In this document: piece by piece, positions 24,214-36,842 of the stretch
Numbering within the stretch: position 1 is the stretch's first letter
Layout: each line of letters starts with the position of its first letter
Source: Amphirosellinia nigrospora
Lineage: Eukaryota > Ascomycota > Sordariomycetes > Xylariales > Xylariaceae
Reading direction: 5' to 3'
NCBI GenBank assembly: GCA_004123355.1
Contig: SCHM01000002.1
Location: forward strand, 4,127,569 to 4,191,568
Length of the DNA: 64,000 bases
The notes under the pieces: generated by a model
What the model was told of the DNA's origin: nothing
The model's input: the letters and a program-made list of their open reading frames with translations, nothing else
The model's database searches: none
Translations under genes and position numbers: made by a program

Positions 24214-25185
24214 GGTGAGAGAGGAAGAGGACTGTCGCTTCGGCTACTCTGTGCATCTAATATGGCTCAATGGAGGTATCGTTCTATGGCCGGCGAATAC
24301 GAACACTTCATCTATCATCAAGGCAGAATTGCTCGCGCTCCATCAAATCAATTATAAGAACAATGAGGGTATACAATTAAAAGAAGAAACAAATCAATTG
24401 GGCATATCACCAACCCATCTCCCCTCGTCAGCAAAATCCCGTAGCTGGAGAGAGGTTTGCATGTTTAAAGCAGCGAAACATCTGCTCAGCCTTCCAGACG
24501 TTGATGAAACCTGGGACGACATTCTTACAAGGTAGGTACCTAAGTGAGGTAAGATAAGCTGTTTTAGTAGTGCAATGCAGCGTAGATCCTCTGTACTACG
24601 GGTACCCGGTCCGTTAATCCGCTGGACTAGCTTCAGGGCATCACGCTCCCCACCGACTTCGTAGCATACAATGGAGAATAACAATCTGCATAGAATGAAG
24701 CTTCAATGTAAGTGCTTACATCCAACGTTTTTATTGTATGTCCTGAATCGTGTAACGGAGCCCTATGTTGCGCTACTCCGTGGCGGTACAGTTATTGCAG
24801 GCTTGAGATATTTCCAGATGCTGTACAATTCGCTGACTGAAAGGTGCCGCGAAGGAAAAAAGCAAAAAGAAGAGAAAAAACGATAAATTCTGCAACATTA
24901 AGCATATGATAGTTTTCACCGACCTAACTACTGATCTAGAGGTCGTAGGACTTGGATTCTGGGTCTAGGAGTTGAACATCGAGTTTGTGTGCATAGGTTT
25001 AAGGTATAAATTACTGCGCAGGCGTTCGAGCGAAATGTATACTTACGCATAAGACGTCGCTCGAGACTGTTATCCCAAATAATATAAATTGTCTGTCTCA
25101 TAACCTCGAGATTCAATGTTCCAACGGTATGATTGTTTTGTTCATATATATAATCCTTCTCAAACAACGTAGCAAACCCCCCGTG
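24214..25185. other. Intergenic region
   Basis: Presumed promoter of the beta-glucosidase and 3' flank of the urea transporter. It includes AGGTAGGTACCTAAG near 24531. No gene recognised. Confidence 0.5.
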
Positions 25186-27636
25186 TCATATATGCTCTTC
25201 ACCAATAGTAGTACCATCCTGCTTCGAAGGTGAATCCGAGCTCGAGGGGCGTTTCTCATCAGTAACGATCCTCTGCGCATGAATTGCCCTAGGATGCCTC
25301 TTGCCCGAGAGATCCAAAATACAGATTTGACCGTATGCCCGAGGGTATGCCGCCCCTCGAAGACGGGGAACAGTCCAACGGCGCCCAGCGATACGAATAT
25401 CCAGATGATCCCCACCGTCACCCATCCGGTGAAAAACGGCTTCGAGAACACATACGACGATCCGTATAGGGGGAATGGCCACAGGATTAGGAAGGCTAGC
25501 GTCATCCCGACTGTTGTCCACTTGGATATCTTGCTCGCGCGCAGGAGTTTCGCCTGCTCGTCTGCGAAGTCGCTGTTCGTCGCCACACGCCTTTCGGCAG
25601 TCTGCTCAACGTCGGAGCTGGCGTCGTCAGCTATGTCGTGATCGTCTGCTCTGCGGATCTGCATCATCGACTTCCAGTCATATTTGTCCTGCGGAAATTA
25701 TCATCAGCAACCCATGATTGGTAAAGGCGCAATATAACGGGATTCGCCTACCAAGCCGAAAATCAGGGTGAAGATGGGAATCAGCACTACAGGTGATAGG
25801 AGGGCGGACACTGCTCATATGTCAGCTCGTATCAAAGTCAACTCATTGTTGGCGATCCGTACCATTCCCAGCAAGCATGGGGTTATTCGAGCCGGTACAG
25901 GCAACGTCAAGAACACCACACTCCTTCGAAGCAGTGACAAGCCACGCAATCAACGCAAAAGCCAAGCCCAGAGGAGGCGACAAAGCAGCCGCCCATCTAT
26001 TCTGCCCCGACCACACAAGCGTCAGGGTCGCGGGCACTACCGCAGACGATATGAGGCACCCCATCAACAGGTAGAGGTAGCCCATGGAAATCCCGGCGTA
26101 CCAGAGGCCCACGGAGAAGGTCGAGATGAACAGCGCATACACGCACACGATGACGTGCGACATGTAGATGAGGCGCTTCCCGCTCGCCTCGGGCTTGAAA
26201 TATGTCCGGTAGAGGTCGTATGTGAAGATCGAGGACACGGCGATGAGTTCAGACGAGGTAGCGGAAGTCACGGCGAGGAAGACAAGTAGCAAGGTTGCTA
26301 CCGCGCCTCCTTGGCCTAGTAGTGCGACTGATGCGTACGGAAGGACTAGTCCTGATGATATTTCGTTTTCCGACATTCGATTGGGATATGTTGGGAATGC
26401 GGGCGTGTTTTCTAGCGCGAGAGCTGAGAGGCCCATCGTTGTAGCTGTTAGCCAAGGAATTGCGAACCAGCTCAGTCCGCCTAAGATATACCCTGGAAGC
26501 GCGTGGACAGGCGATGCGGCTATTGCTTTGTTGTAGTAGCCATTGTCTAGGAATACCGTTCCAAAGTTGCCTACTATGTTGATCACGAAGAAGATGACGC
26601 CCTGCGTCGAGCCTGAAGATTGGATGTCAGTTTATGGCACAAACATCATGAAATAATCATCAAGGGGTGTTAGTGCCACGGCGAATTCCCCAACCACTGG
26701 ATACGGCAAAAGAGTTTCGAGAACAGGTATCACGGGATGCACATATGCAACTTACGCATGGTCAAATAGCTCCCTTGCGCGTTTCCATCAACGGGATGGG
26801 CCGCAGCCGCCTCGACCAAACGATCATAAACAGCTGAAGGCGACCCAAGAGCCTCAGACGTAGCATACGCGGTGAGGGAGAAACGATGATAATGATCAGC
26901 AAGATAAAAGTGTGAATCCAATCCGTCAAGATCGTAGCCTTAAGTCCGCCGACCATCGTATACGCAATGACACCGACAGGAAGAAGATAAATAGCGGCGA
27001 TCGTGTGCATTCCCGTAAGGGCACTCACGGTAGCCGAGCCGCCAACGACGAGCATCAGGCTCACGAGGATATTCGTCACGAGGCCGAACACCATGAACAC
27101 GAGATGGGGAATCGTGCCATATCTGGCCTTGATACTATTTTCGGCGCAACCACATCGTATTAGTCTTGATCCCGTCTTACGTCGGGGTAGCCACCTACAC
27201 TTCGAGAAAAGTATGCGCATTCGGCGCCCGTCTCTTCAGCTCGATAGCCAGCGTCGCGAAGAGGAGGATCTGCACAGTCGCTCCGGAGGCGTACCAGAAG
27301 GGGCCGGACACGCCGTACCGGTAGCACACGCCCGAGCTCTGGAGGAGCGTGGCGGCCCAGGTCCAGGAGGATACGACGGCGGAGCCCACGAGGCCGCTCT
27401 TCACCGTCCGTCCGGCGGTGTTGAACATCTCCGAGGTCTGGCGCTCTGCGTTATACCGCTTAAGGGTGACGGTGACAAGGATCTAGGCAGGTCCGGTGTT
27501 AGGGCCTGGCATTTCACTCGAGGTCTGGGTATTGGTGCTTCTTACCATGCCCAGCGCAAAGGCGAAGCCCCAAACCAAGGACGATTCCATACCCGACACC
27601 TTGTCCAAGAGGAGCGCCGACTTTAGTCCCGTCCAT
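25186..27636 (-). CDS. Urea active transporter, SLC5/SSS family (DUR3/UreA type)
   Basis: Proton- or sodium-coupled urea uptake at the plasma membrane. The ATG complementary to 27634-27636 starts MDGTKVGA, followed by the [13 protein letters not shown] helix characteristic of UreA. Conserved segments in order: [71 protein letters not shown] (an SSS signature region), then [20 protein letters not shown], the [20 protein letters not shown] segment typical of the family, and [20 protein letters not shown]. The C-terminal cytoplasmic part is acidic ([15 protein letters not shown]), followed by two more helices. Introns are visible near 27480-27545, 27125-27190, 26610-26755 and 25690-25865. Frame breaks near 27575 and 25322; the second is one T short. 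In fungi such genes are usually nitrogen-repressed. Confidence 0.9.
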
Positions 27637-29147
27637 GGCGACAACGTACAAGTCTCAAGTATTATCGCTTTGTGGCTTCTGTGTCCCTTGTCGTAAGCAT
27701 ATACATGCCATGGGTAGGGACCATCCGCGTAGCAAGGGGAGCTAAGTGTGATATATAAAACCAAACATTACATAGCAGTCCTCTCATATATCAAGTCAAA
27801 CTCAATTGCTCCATGGTCGCAAACCTTGTATTTGTACCAGATCTTATCTTGCCATCCGTCAAGATAGCTGAGCAAGCATATTCCCAGATGCGGACGAGGG
27901 ACGACTAACCCCCACCCATCCAAGACCTGTTTCACGCGCTCACTCACTCGCCTACCTACCTCTCCGCCGTATATGTACGACAACCCCATTGTTCTCTAGC
28001 CTACGCCGGGCTGAGTGAAACACACCGGTTTCGTGGGGTACGATCTATCTGAATCTAAAGACCGTTGACTACGAGCGTCATGATTGGTCGATAAGACGCC
28101 TTTTGGGCGTCGCATGGATGTAACCCTGATAAGGCACGCACGATGACAACCAGGGTCTTGTGTGGGACGGTGATGTCGTTGATGGTTCCCTTCGTGTAGA
28201 TAGATAAACGAGTAATTGCCCAACTAAACGATAGGCGAGGTGGGGAGCTACCTACTAGGTAGTTAGCCAGGTTTTCGGTACGCGAACATAGCGGTGGACT
28301 GTAACGATGCGATATCGCCATGTTTGATGTCGGTGAAAGATAATGCTGTTCCATCTTCGAAGAGTACCCAGATCTGCGAGTCGATGGAAAGGCCAAAGCG
28401 GTGGTCAGATGGAAATCTTCATGGATCGTTAGCCAACATAACATGTAAGCGGAAACTTAGATATGTAGCCTCGAGCCAATGGCGAGTCTGCATCTTGGAT
28501 ATAGATAAGGATGAAGTTACGCAGACATGGTTCTCCGGGATTTCGTTATCTAGGTATCTAGGATTATCTAAGCAACTCACTCTGACGTCGGAGCTGGCTG
28601 CGGAATTGAACTTGTGGAGTCCTATATCGGTGATGATTCGGGTGCCTCCGCCGCCCGATGGTTAATTCAAGATGAAGGGCACACGACGTTGATTGATGCT
28701 GGGCAAATATCTTATTATTATTATAGGACACTTGTTATTGAGAATGAGTAATTTATACTGTGCTACGTATCAACTTCCGTAAGCTAAGACTTTATACTGG
28801 AAGAACAATAGAATGAACAACATTACTCGATCTAGCAAGGTGTTTTTTCTAGTCGGTGCGTTGATTTATTGTTATCGATGACATCGTAGCATCCTAAAGA
28901 ACGAACACTCTTTTACTCTTTTATAAGATTGAATCTCATCTCGCTGACAGCCAATTTAGAGGTATGCCTATATGAACACATAACTGGTGTAAGCATCTAT
29001 AGTGCTGACATCTTCTCTTTATGTTCTTTCTTCCTTTAAGCTTATGAGACTAAGGTTTGAGAAATTGACTTGGCACTTAGGCAGATCGGATAAGCATATA
29101 CGCCTTTTTCACCCCTCTCATACGACTCTTATAGCGACACGCAGGTT
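27637..29147. other. Long intergenic region
   Basis: No gene recognised. It carries the presumed upstream control region of the urea transporter and lies 3' of the GH105 gene. Confidence 0.5.
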
Positions 29148-30289
29148 TCATATGAACACTCGCAAAAACTCGACCAAAGCCATGATCGCCATAGCCTGAC
29201 CATACGGCATACTAGTAATAGGGATATCCTTATAATGCTGCAAATCGCGCCCCATGCCCGTGCCAAACGACGTGTTGAGCAACTCGCCATCTTTATCGAT
29301 ATTATCCAGCACACCCTGAATTGCCCTGAGTGCGATATCTTCATATTCTTTGCTGATATACTTCTTCCGCTGTGCCTTGAGAATCCCAAAGGCGAAGCCC
29401 GCAGACGCGCTCGCCTCGACGTAGGAGCCCTCTTCCTCGGGATGGTCTAGCAGCGTGCGCCACAACCCGGACGATGTCTGCAGCGACTTCAGGGCCTCGC
29501 ACTGCGCGTTCAGCGTGTCGATTAGGTGTATCCGGATCGGATCGTTCGGCGCAAAGTCCAGCAGTTCCAGGAAATCCGGGATGACGATCGTCAGCCACGC
29601 GTTCCCGCGCGCCACCGCGCATCGGCGAAATTGTGCCCGCCTTCATGGAATGTCCAGCCGTGGAAGAACAGGCCGGATTTCGCGTCGAAGAGGTATTTTA
29701 TATGTATTAAGAACTGCCGCTTTGCCTCCTCGACGTAGTGCGGTCTGTTCAGGAGCTTCCCGATCTTGGCCAGCGGCATCACCGTCATCATGAGCGTGTC
29801 GTCCCATAGCTGCTGGTCGTTCTCTTCTAGGTACGTGATGTGCTGCATGCCGCCGTACTTGGTCCGCTCTAGATCGTGGTACGCCCACTCCGCCCAGCTG
29901 TCTAACCAAGGCAGGTAGGTGATATTCCCCGTCGCCTCGTAGACATGTGCTAGTGTGAGGAAGACGGCCATTGTGTTAATGTTCTTGGTCGTGCCGCCCG
30001 CGGCGAAGCGGTTTGCGAACCACTCCTCGATGATTTTCAGATATTTCTCGTCCCCTGTTAACGAATAGTAGGCCCAGATTCCATTGAGCCCTATGCCGTG
30101 TGTCCATTCCCAGTCGTTCCACCCTTTTGTGTCGATGATGCGGCCGTCAGGCAGCGTGAGCAGGAACTCCCCAGACTTGTCTTTGATGTTGACCAGGCCA
30201 TCGATCAAGAGCCTGATCTTGTCGTGGATATCGCTGGATTTGAAGCCGTGAGCTTGTGGAGGCATTGCTCCAAAGGAGATGATTCGCAA
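29148..30289 (-). CDS. GH105 unsaturated rhamnogalacturonyl hydrolase (YteR-like)
   Basis: Removes the unsaturated uronic acid left by pectin lyases from rhamnogalacturonan fragments. Domain of (alpha/alpha)6 type. Visible marks: TKGWNDWEWTHGIGLNGIWA, NTMAVFLTLAHVYEATG, GGMQHITYLEENDQQLWDDT with the Asp pair at 29798-29803 (the catalytic acid is one of these, probably the second), FHEGGHNFADARWARGNAWL, and GSYVEASASAGFAFGILKA. No signal peptide is evident, which matches intracellular GH105 enzymes that act on imported oligosaccharides. Intronless apart from a single break near 29610, repaired by one G (TGGCG read as TGGGCG). The start is either at 30289 or at the Met eight codons downstream (MPPQAHGF), which fits homologues better. 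Length is about 375 aa, normal for the family. Confidence 0.9.
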
Positions 30290-31475
30290 TTGGATTCCTC
30301 AGCGTCGTCAAGGTGAAGGAGCAGATGTGATATGATGTTATTAATATAATTTGTTTTCCAAACAAGCCCTGGTATTATGACTATCGTTGTAATTGATGTC
30401 CTCTCTTGACGCAAGTTTTTTAATACTTCCAGCTTCCATTTATGTCGCTATCGTCATAATAAGGCATATGCCAGTATACTACAACAGTACTGTCATATAG
30501 CTGCCAAGACATTTCGATGGTGGAGTATAAACCAGGGTTAGAACTACGGTCTAGTCATCCCCGCATTCGGACGATTTACTAGGTCGGCAGTAGCTCCTGC
30601 TGGGGTTGATGTTGCTGGATGCCGGACTGTCTTTGGTGGATAAACTGCTTCCTGTCAGATATAATGGGTAGTTCGGACACCGCTATACCGAATGCCTTTT
30701 GCCTAGAACCAAACTTTTGGATTCCGATGACCTTGTAGAGATTTAGCTAAGATGGTGTTTTCCGTTTATCCTTATTGAGATGACTAGATATGCTAGTTCG
30801 TTGATTATGTCGAAGAGACCCTCATAGGTGTACCAATGCTCGGTGTATTATACACCTTCGTGGCGAGCCAGCCCGGTCATGGCCGAGGAAGCAGGAGTTA
30901 CATTGACAGCTTGACTGGATCTTCCCCAGAACCCCGGGTCGACTCGTGTAATTTCCCGCTTCCTCCTCCGTCTCCAAGTTCCCGGGGAAGGAAGGGGCAA
31001 GGTTCCGTTGTATCGTGAATACACTTTTAACTCTAGGCCAGTCGAGCACTTCCAAAAGGCTTGCATGTGTGTATCCACGAAAGAAAATAGGGTCGCCCGG
31101 CTATTATTACCACGTGCTAAGTGTGCATCCTCTCGCAGCGTAGGATAGTCTAGCTTCCCGCTAAGCTATATTCTAATCCGTGCTGTCGACAAACTGGCAC
31201 AGCTGCTTATGTCCCTACACATCATTAGACCCCAGACAAAAAGACCAGGGAGGCTGACGGTCAGCGATCTGCAATTAGAATAGTCACTTATACAACTGAC
31301 AATCCAGACGCACGACTAGTCAGGGATCAATGAGGTCTTAAGACTTACTTAAGAATCGGCGCAACCATACTCTCTTCTAATATCTGCCGTGCCTCGTCTC
31401 TTTCGATTCTTCTAATTGTTGTCCATCTCCAGTGAGCTTGTTTGCTGCGAAGAGATTCTTTGCCGGATCGTCACA
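30290..31475. other. Intergenic region between divergent genes
   Basis: Probable divergent promoter region for GH105 (minus) and the MFS permease (plus). No specific site can be assigned with confidence. Confidence 0.45.
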
Positions 31476-33331
31476 ATGTCGGCGCCCGCTGCGCGGAAAA
31501 GCGAAGAGGCGCCTATCGATTCGATGATCGAGGCCCGTCGAACCCTGTCAGCAACAGATGATGTTGAGCTGAAGGGAGACCACACACAGCTCGACAGAGT
31601 GGACAAGGAGATTGCCAAATATGCCTCGCAGGCCCGTATCGACATTAGTCCTGAAGAGAACACGAGGCTTCGAAGGCTAATCGATCGCCGGGTCCTGGTT
31701 GTCATGATCACCACGTACTTCCTCCAGGCCATCGACAAGGGCACGCTCTCATTCTCTTCCATCATGGGTCTGCCCAAAGATACCGTTTATTGACGCCACA
31801 AGGAACTGTTAGCCAGCTCTATAGTTGGCTGACAACATGTGTATACATCGCCGTCCTGGTAGTGGAATATCCGCAGGTGCGTATGAAATCTCCGTCACAT
31901 TGCCCGGTGCCCTGTATAAACCTTACTAACCGAGCTCAACGTAGAACTACATCATTGCACGTGTCCCTATTGCGAAATACTTAGGATTTTCGATTGTTGC
32001 CTGGGGAGCTGTCCTGTCCGGGCACGCTGCGTGCTCCAATTTCACGGGATTGGTGACAGTCCGTACATTGTTGGGGATCTTTGAATCGGCATGTCAGCCG
32101 GCCTTCGTTGTTCTTTCGGCTATGTGGTATCGTCGTGAGGAACAGGCAGCTCGAGTCACATACTGGTACATGATGAACGGAGCACAGCAGATCGTGGGTG
32201 GCCTGCTCGCGTATCTCTTCACTCTGATCACGACCGGACCACTCAAGTCGTGGCAGTGGTTGTTCCTTTCGTACGGCATCATCTCCATCTTCTTCGGTTC
32301 CTTTGTTATCGTCTATATGCCGGACTCGCCGATGCGGGCTAAATGTTTCAGCGAAGAGGACAAACGACTCATGGTGGAGCGCGTTCGTGACAATCAAACT
32401 GGTCTTCAGAACCGCAATTTCAAGAAGGAGCAGGTATGGGACGCGCTCACCGACCCGCAGACGTGGTGCTATGCCGCCATCCAACTCACGACAACGCTAC
32501 CCACCAGCGGGCTGGGTGGATTTGCTAACATCATCATCTCAACCAATCTGAAATTTAGCAATCTCCAGACACAGCTATTAGCTATCGTCTTAGGCGCATA
32601 CATCATCATCGTTCTCCTCGGATCAGTTTGGCTCGTAAAGAAGACTGAGCAAAACATTTTGGTCGCATTGGGTTTTGTTATTCCGTAAGTCATCAATACA
32701 ACGTTTAGGGTTTCCATGGCCAAGCTGATTTTCGTCGATGGTAGATCATTCGTTGGAACCATCCTGCTTCTGACTGTTCCAATGACACATTCTCCCAACA
32801 CGTGGGCCTCTTGATTGCATATACTCATCACCTTATCGTTCTGGGCTGCGCAGACATTGGGTCTTTCCCTGCTGTCTCGAATGTGGGTGGACAGACGAAG
32901 AAATCTGTTGTGTTAGCTATCAACTTCATCTTCTGGGCAACGGGCAACGCAATTGGTACGTATGCCATCAGGTCATGGATTGCTTGAGCTCTATCCAGCG
33001 ACATGAAGACTGAGCAGCTAACGTTTCCTAGGCCCACAAGTGTTTCTCGCACGGGACGCGCCAAGTACCACGTAAGTCGACAATCCCCCAAGGAGAGAGG
33101 GTTGTTTTCCTATTGACACGGATACAACAGATCGCATTCTTTACCCATCTCGGTTGCTACGCGGCGCTGGTGTTGGTCCTGCTCTTCTTCCGCTGGCACC
33201 TCAAACGGCAGAACGCGAAACGTGATAGATTGGCGGCCGAGGGCGTGCGGGAGGCCAAGGACGTGAATCTCACACACGCGTTTGAAGATCTCACTGACCG
33301 GGAGAACCCCAATTTCCGCTACATGTATTAG
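31476..33331 (+). CDS. MFS anion:cation symporter, allantoate permease (Dal5) type
   Basis: Plasma-membrane permease of the Dal5/Tna1 group (allantoate, ureidosuccinate, nicotinate, other organic anions). The ATG at 31476 (TCACAATGTC) opens a polar N-terminus, then ENTRLRRLIDRRVLVVMITT, where the first helix begins. Later marks: LTPQGTVSQLYSWL, RVPIAKYLGFSIVAWGAVLS, LLGIFESACQPAFVVLSAMW and YRREEQAARVTYWYMMNGAQ, the segment typical of the family, then WQWLFLSYGIISIFFG, WDALTDPQTWCYAAIQL, LGCADIGSFPAVSNVGGQTK and a last helix before RWHLKRQNAKRD. Introns lie near 31877-31945, 32685-32745, 32955-33030 and 33072-33130. Frame breaks near 31790 and 32800. The precise substrate cannot be told. Confidence 0.85.
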
Positions 33332-34098
33332 GGTAAATTAGGTGGCACGAGTGTTGATTTTGGGTCATTGAAGACACTGGAGCGGTAAATGCTCTGAGAT
33401 ACCCCGAACTTGATAGCCTAGGTCAAGCCTTAGGATCCATGAAATGTCATAGTTGTAACTGCAGATGTGAAGCCTGCTAAGCGTACCTACTCAAGGCATT
33501 TTAGAGTTTGAGACGGGACATCTAGACACTGTGCATATTATCATATAAATGCATATCTTATGCGCTAAGTTACGAAGTCAGACAGGTACCTAGGTAGGTA
33601 TCTACCTCCACTTACCAAGTAAGTATGTACCTACCTACTGTTATAAAGTACCTACCTAGGTATTGGCATGTTATCGATAACGTCCTTTGAGTTTACCATC
33701 CAAGATATTTACCCAAATTAGTTAGGCGGGTTTCCGCCAAGCCGTCAACCTGACAGCTTGGAATGCATTCTTAGTTTTCACAAACTGAAAGCCACCCACT
33801 ACACCGTCAACATTCCACCTCACTCTTTGTTCTCGCCTCTTCCGCGCTTCGTTCACCCTCGTATTTTACGCGTCACCTAAATCCAATTCAAGCTCCGGTT
33901 CTCACTTCGATCAATTCAGTTGTAAGGAAACGCGCCAGAAGACACAGCCATCATAGCCTCAGCATTCATCCGTCGAGGGGAAAAGCAGCGTATTGGATCG
34001 CATGCGCAGGTCGCATTGCGTCACACCTAACCCAACTCGACCCGACCCGACGGTTCTACACAGAAGCGACTATATACATATACATCTACTCGGCCGAA
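33332..34098. other. Intergenic region with AGGT/ACCT repeats and promoter of the SR gene
   Basis: It contains the ACCTAGGTAGGT cluster at 33585-33665 (listed separately). Downstream is a pyrimidine-rich leader into the ATG at 34099. Confidence 0.5.
33583..33665. repeat. ACCTAGGTAGGT-type low-complexity, partly palindromic repeat
   Basis: Tandem and inverted copies of AGGTAGGT and ACCTACCT, including the palindrome TACCTAGGTA at both ends. Shorter pieces of the same type recur at 16636, 19840, 20200, 24531, 39915 and elsewhere in intergenic DNA. Confidence 0.8.
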
Positions 34099-35142
34099 AT
34101 GGATTACCGATCGCCCTCTCGCGACGGCCGCTCCGTGTCGCGTTCACCTACGCCCGCGTCGCGCTATTCAGCCTCACCATCTCCTCGCCGTCGTCGCTAC
34201 TCGAGCGCATCGCCACCGCCCGCCCAAGCTCACCACAACGGGAACCACCGCTCTCCTGGCAGTCGAAGCCCGAGCCCGAGCCCAGGCCGTGATCGCGGTG
34301 AGAGCCGTAGCCCCCTGCGAGGAAGCACCAAGGTACGCCAAAATCTGTCCAATTCTGCTGTGAGATCTACCTGCTAACCTACCCAGATCGTCGTGGAGAA
34401 GCTATCCAAGACAATCAATGAGGACCATCTGTACGAGATCTTTGGTCAATTCGGTACAATACGCGACCTGGACTTGCCCATGAGTCGCCAATGTAAGCGT
34501 TACTATCTACCTCAGCCTTCCCTTCTCATCGTAGCACTTACTAACAATCATGAACCCGTCGCAGTCGGCACCAATCGTGGCACCGCCTACATTCTCTACG
34601 TGAACGAATCCGACGCCGAAGCCGCCATCGCCTCCATGCACGAGGCCAACCTTGACGGCGCCATCATCAACGTTTCTATTGTCCTCCCGCGCCGCCGATT
34701 CGACCTGTCCCCACCCACAGCCAGTCGCGGCGCCAACATAGATCCCCGAAATTCCGGCCCAAGCTTTCGGGGTGGCCCAGGCCGTAGCGCGGGCGGTGGA
34801 GGTGGAATGGGTGGCAGTAGCGGTGGTGGACGAGGGTTTGGTTACGGAGGCACTAGGGGCAATCGCTCTTCTCCAGCTACGCGTCCCGGGCGCCCAGGTC
34901 GCGATAACTTCGATACGTACCGGCCGAGATCCTACTCGCGGTCTCGGTCACCGCCTTCGCGTCGTAACCGCAGCCGTTCGGCGTCCTACGCCTCTCGATC
35001 TCGGACACCACCCAGGCGCCGAGGCGGCAGAAGGGATAGTTATGATAACTATGACGATCACCGTGACCGACGTCGTAGCCCCAGCTATGGTAGCGATCGC
35101 GGCCGTACCCGTTCTCGCAGCGTAGAAAGATCGCACCGATGA
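34099..35142 (+). CDS. RNPS1-like SR protein with one RRM
   Basis: RNA-binding protein of the exon-junction/splicing type, nuclear. Three exons (34099-34332, 34387-34492, 34565-35142) join cleanly in one frame. The N-terminal RS-rich part (residues about 1-78) is full of SRSP/SPSP units. The RRM (about 79-155) starts IVVEKLSKTINEDHLYEIFG (RNP2 position) and has RGTAYILYVN (RNP1 position) and AAIASMHEANLDGAIINVSI. Next is a Gly-rich segment (about residues 180-215) and a C-terminal RS domain (RSRSPPSRRNRSRSASYASR). This matches human RNPS1 and fungal Srp2/RNPS1 relatives in layout. It is the only long conserved gene here with no apparent frameshift, so it serves as an internal control for sequence quality. 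Confidence 0.92.
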
Positions 35143-35143
35143 G

Positions 35144-35973
35144 GGAGATCAATTGATTCAACGAGGGGCTGGTCAGGCAGTAAGAAGTAGTTTCCAGGAT
35201 CACCATGCATGTGTCGAATGCGACTATCCAGAGACGGCGAGAGTGAACAGCTCACGCATTCAGGGTCGACACGAACAGTGAAACATACGGGGGAAATGGT
35301 TGGCACCAAGTGGGAATCGATTTCCGCTCTTTGTACGTATGCCCATTTGCGCCGCCATTTGGATTCATAAGCAGCTCTTATTCGAGATGCTATGTATGAA
35401 ATTGAGAGAAAAAAACGGACTCTAATTAGGCTCAGTCCAGATTGCCATACTAGTTAGCATTCGAGCAGCGCGTTCAGCACATTGTCTAGGTTATTAATCC
35501 GTTTGCGCGATACCAGGGAAGGTGCCAGGGTAGGCCAAGATCCGAAAGGGAATAGAGTCGTCGCTTTAGGAACTAGTGTCTTGGTGAAGGCTAGTGACGA
35601 GCACCGGGGAAATGAACACCCGCCCAAATTACCTACTCGAATTGCCCTATACAACCAAGGTGAATAATTGATCGAAACGCGGAGGATCGTGAAAGGACTT
35701 GGACATCCAGCTGCCCCTGGCGTCTTTTCTCGATGTCATTCTTCAGGGACAAATTTCCCGCTCATTTGTCATCGAGCTGAAGTAATCCGTGTCGTGACAG
35801 ACAACTCCCTAGACTCTTTGTAGGCCAAACACGATGGGCCTCAGTTGCGTATAAAGCTTCGCGAAGATGCTGCTAAATGGCAACATGATGAACTACCCAT
35901 CCGTACGTTTCTCAAACACCTCTGGCCTTACTTAGAAACTGAGTCTTATCTCTACTACTGTCTTGTCCATACC
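35144..35973. other. Intergenic region
   Basis: 3' flank of the SR gene and upstream region of the cupin gene. Nothing recognised. Confidence 0.5.
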
Positions 35974-36842
35974 ATGGCTTCCACGGCACCTCCCCCCCAA
36001 GCCCCCAGGCGCATAACCGCCTCAAACCTACCTGTTCCTTCATCTGATGCTTCTAATCCTAAGTTCGAACCTGCTGTTGAAGTCTTGAATGAGACTCTCG
36101 AACTTGAACCCATCCTTAGTGGTTCCCTTGTCCGGGCTCGTGTCGCAACACACAAGGCAGTTCCCACCAGCAACGATGGATCGTAAGTTGCGAGCTATTA
36201 CAACTGATGTTAAACTCAAATCTCTGTTCACATGACTTCGGAAACACTTGGATATATGGTTTTATGTCCGACGCAAACGCTAACAGGTACTCAGAGGTAG
36301 CATTGCGCTAGATGATGTCCCAGGGATTGGCATTGTGATGCCTAATGGGTCAACATGTATTACCTAGATATTCCGCCCACTTCGGAAGGAGTCATGGTAC
36401 GTTTTTCGTCCGAATTGGCTAGGCACAGCGGATTGACAACGACCGATGCAGCATCGTACTACTTCTACCGACTATCTTATTCTGCTACAAGGGACTTTGA
36501 GTCTCTTGACTCCCCAAGGTTCCTTCGATACCGACACCGGCTATGGCGAGCCCAAGGAAACTCTCTGCCACCCCGGTGAAGTCGTCGTCCAACGTGGAAT
36601 CATGCACGCGTAAGTCACCGGGTCATGACCATGGCTTTATAATCGGCGACCATGTTGCGGCAGAATATGAGGGTAGTGTTCGATCGCTAACAGAGACATG
36701 CAGGCTGTCCAACCGAACCGATCAGTGGGTTCGTCTTCTCGGTATAGTGGTCGCCTCGGATCCTAATCGTGTTCCTGTCGAGGGCAGTCAGTCGTCGGCG
36801 ACCGAATCGCACCGGGTCCTAAATGATGCTTGGTTAGCTTGA
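35974..36842 (+). CDS. Cupin-2 domain protein
   Basis: Small beta-barrel protein of unknown substrate. The ATG at 35974 starts MASTAPPPQAPRRITASNLP, then LELEPILSGSLVRARVATHK. Exon 2 begins at about 36294 and gives SIALDDVPGIGIVMPNG. A one-base break near 36355 leads into MYYLDIPPTSEGVMHRTTST, DYLILLQGTLSLLTPQGSF and HPGEVVVQRGIMHA. The two cupin motifs are therefore present, with metal-ligand candidates His in VMHRT and in IMHA. Exon 4 continues LSNRTDQWVRLLGIVVAS and ends at TGA 36840-36842. Introns lie at about 36185-36293, 36396-36450 and 36609-36699. Members of this family occur in fungal primary and secondary metabolism; I see no biosynthetic cluster around this one. Confidence 0.82.
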
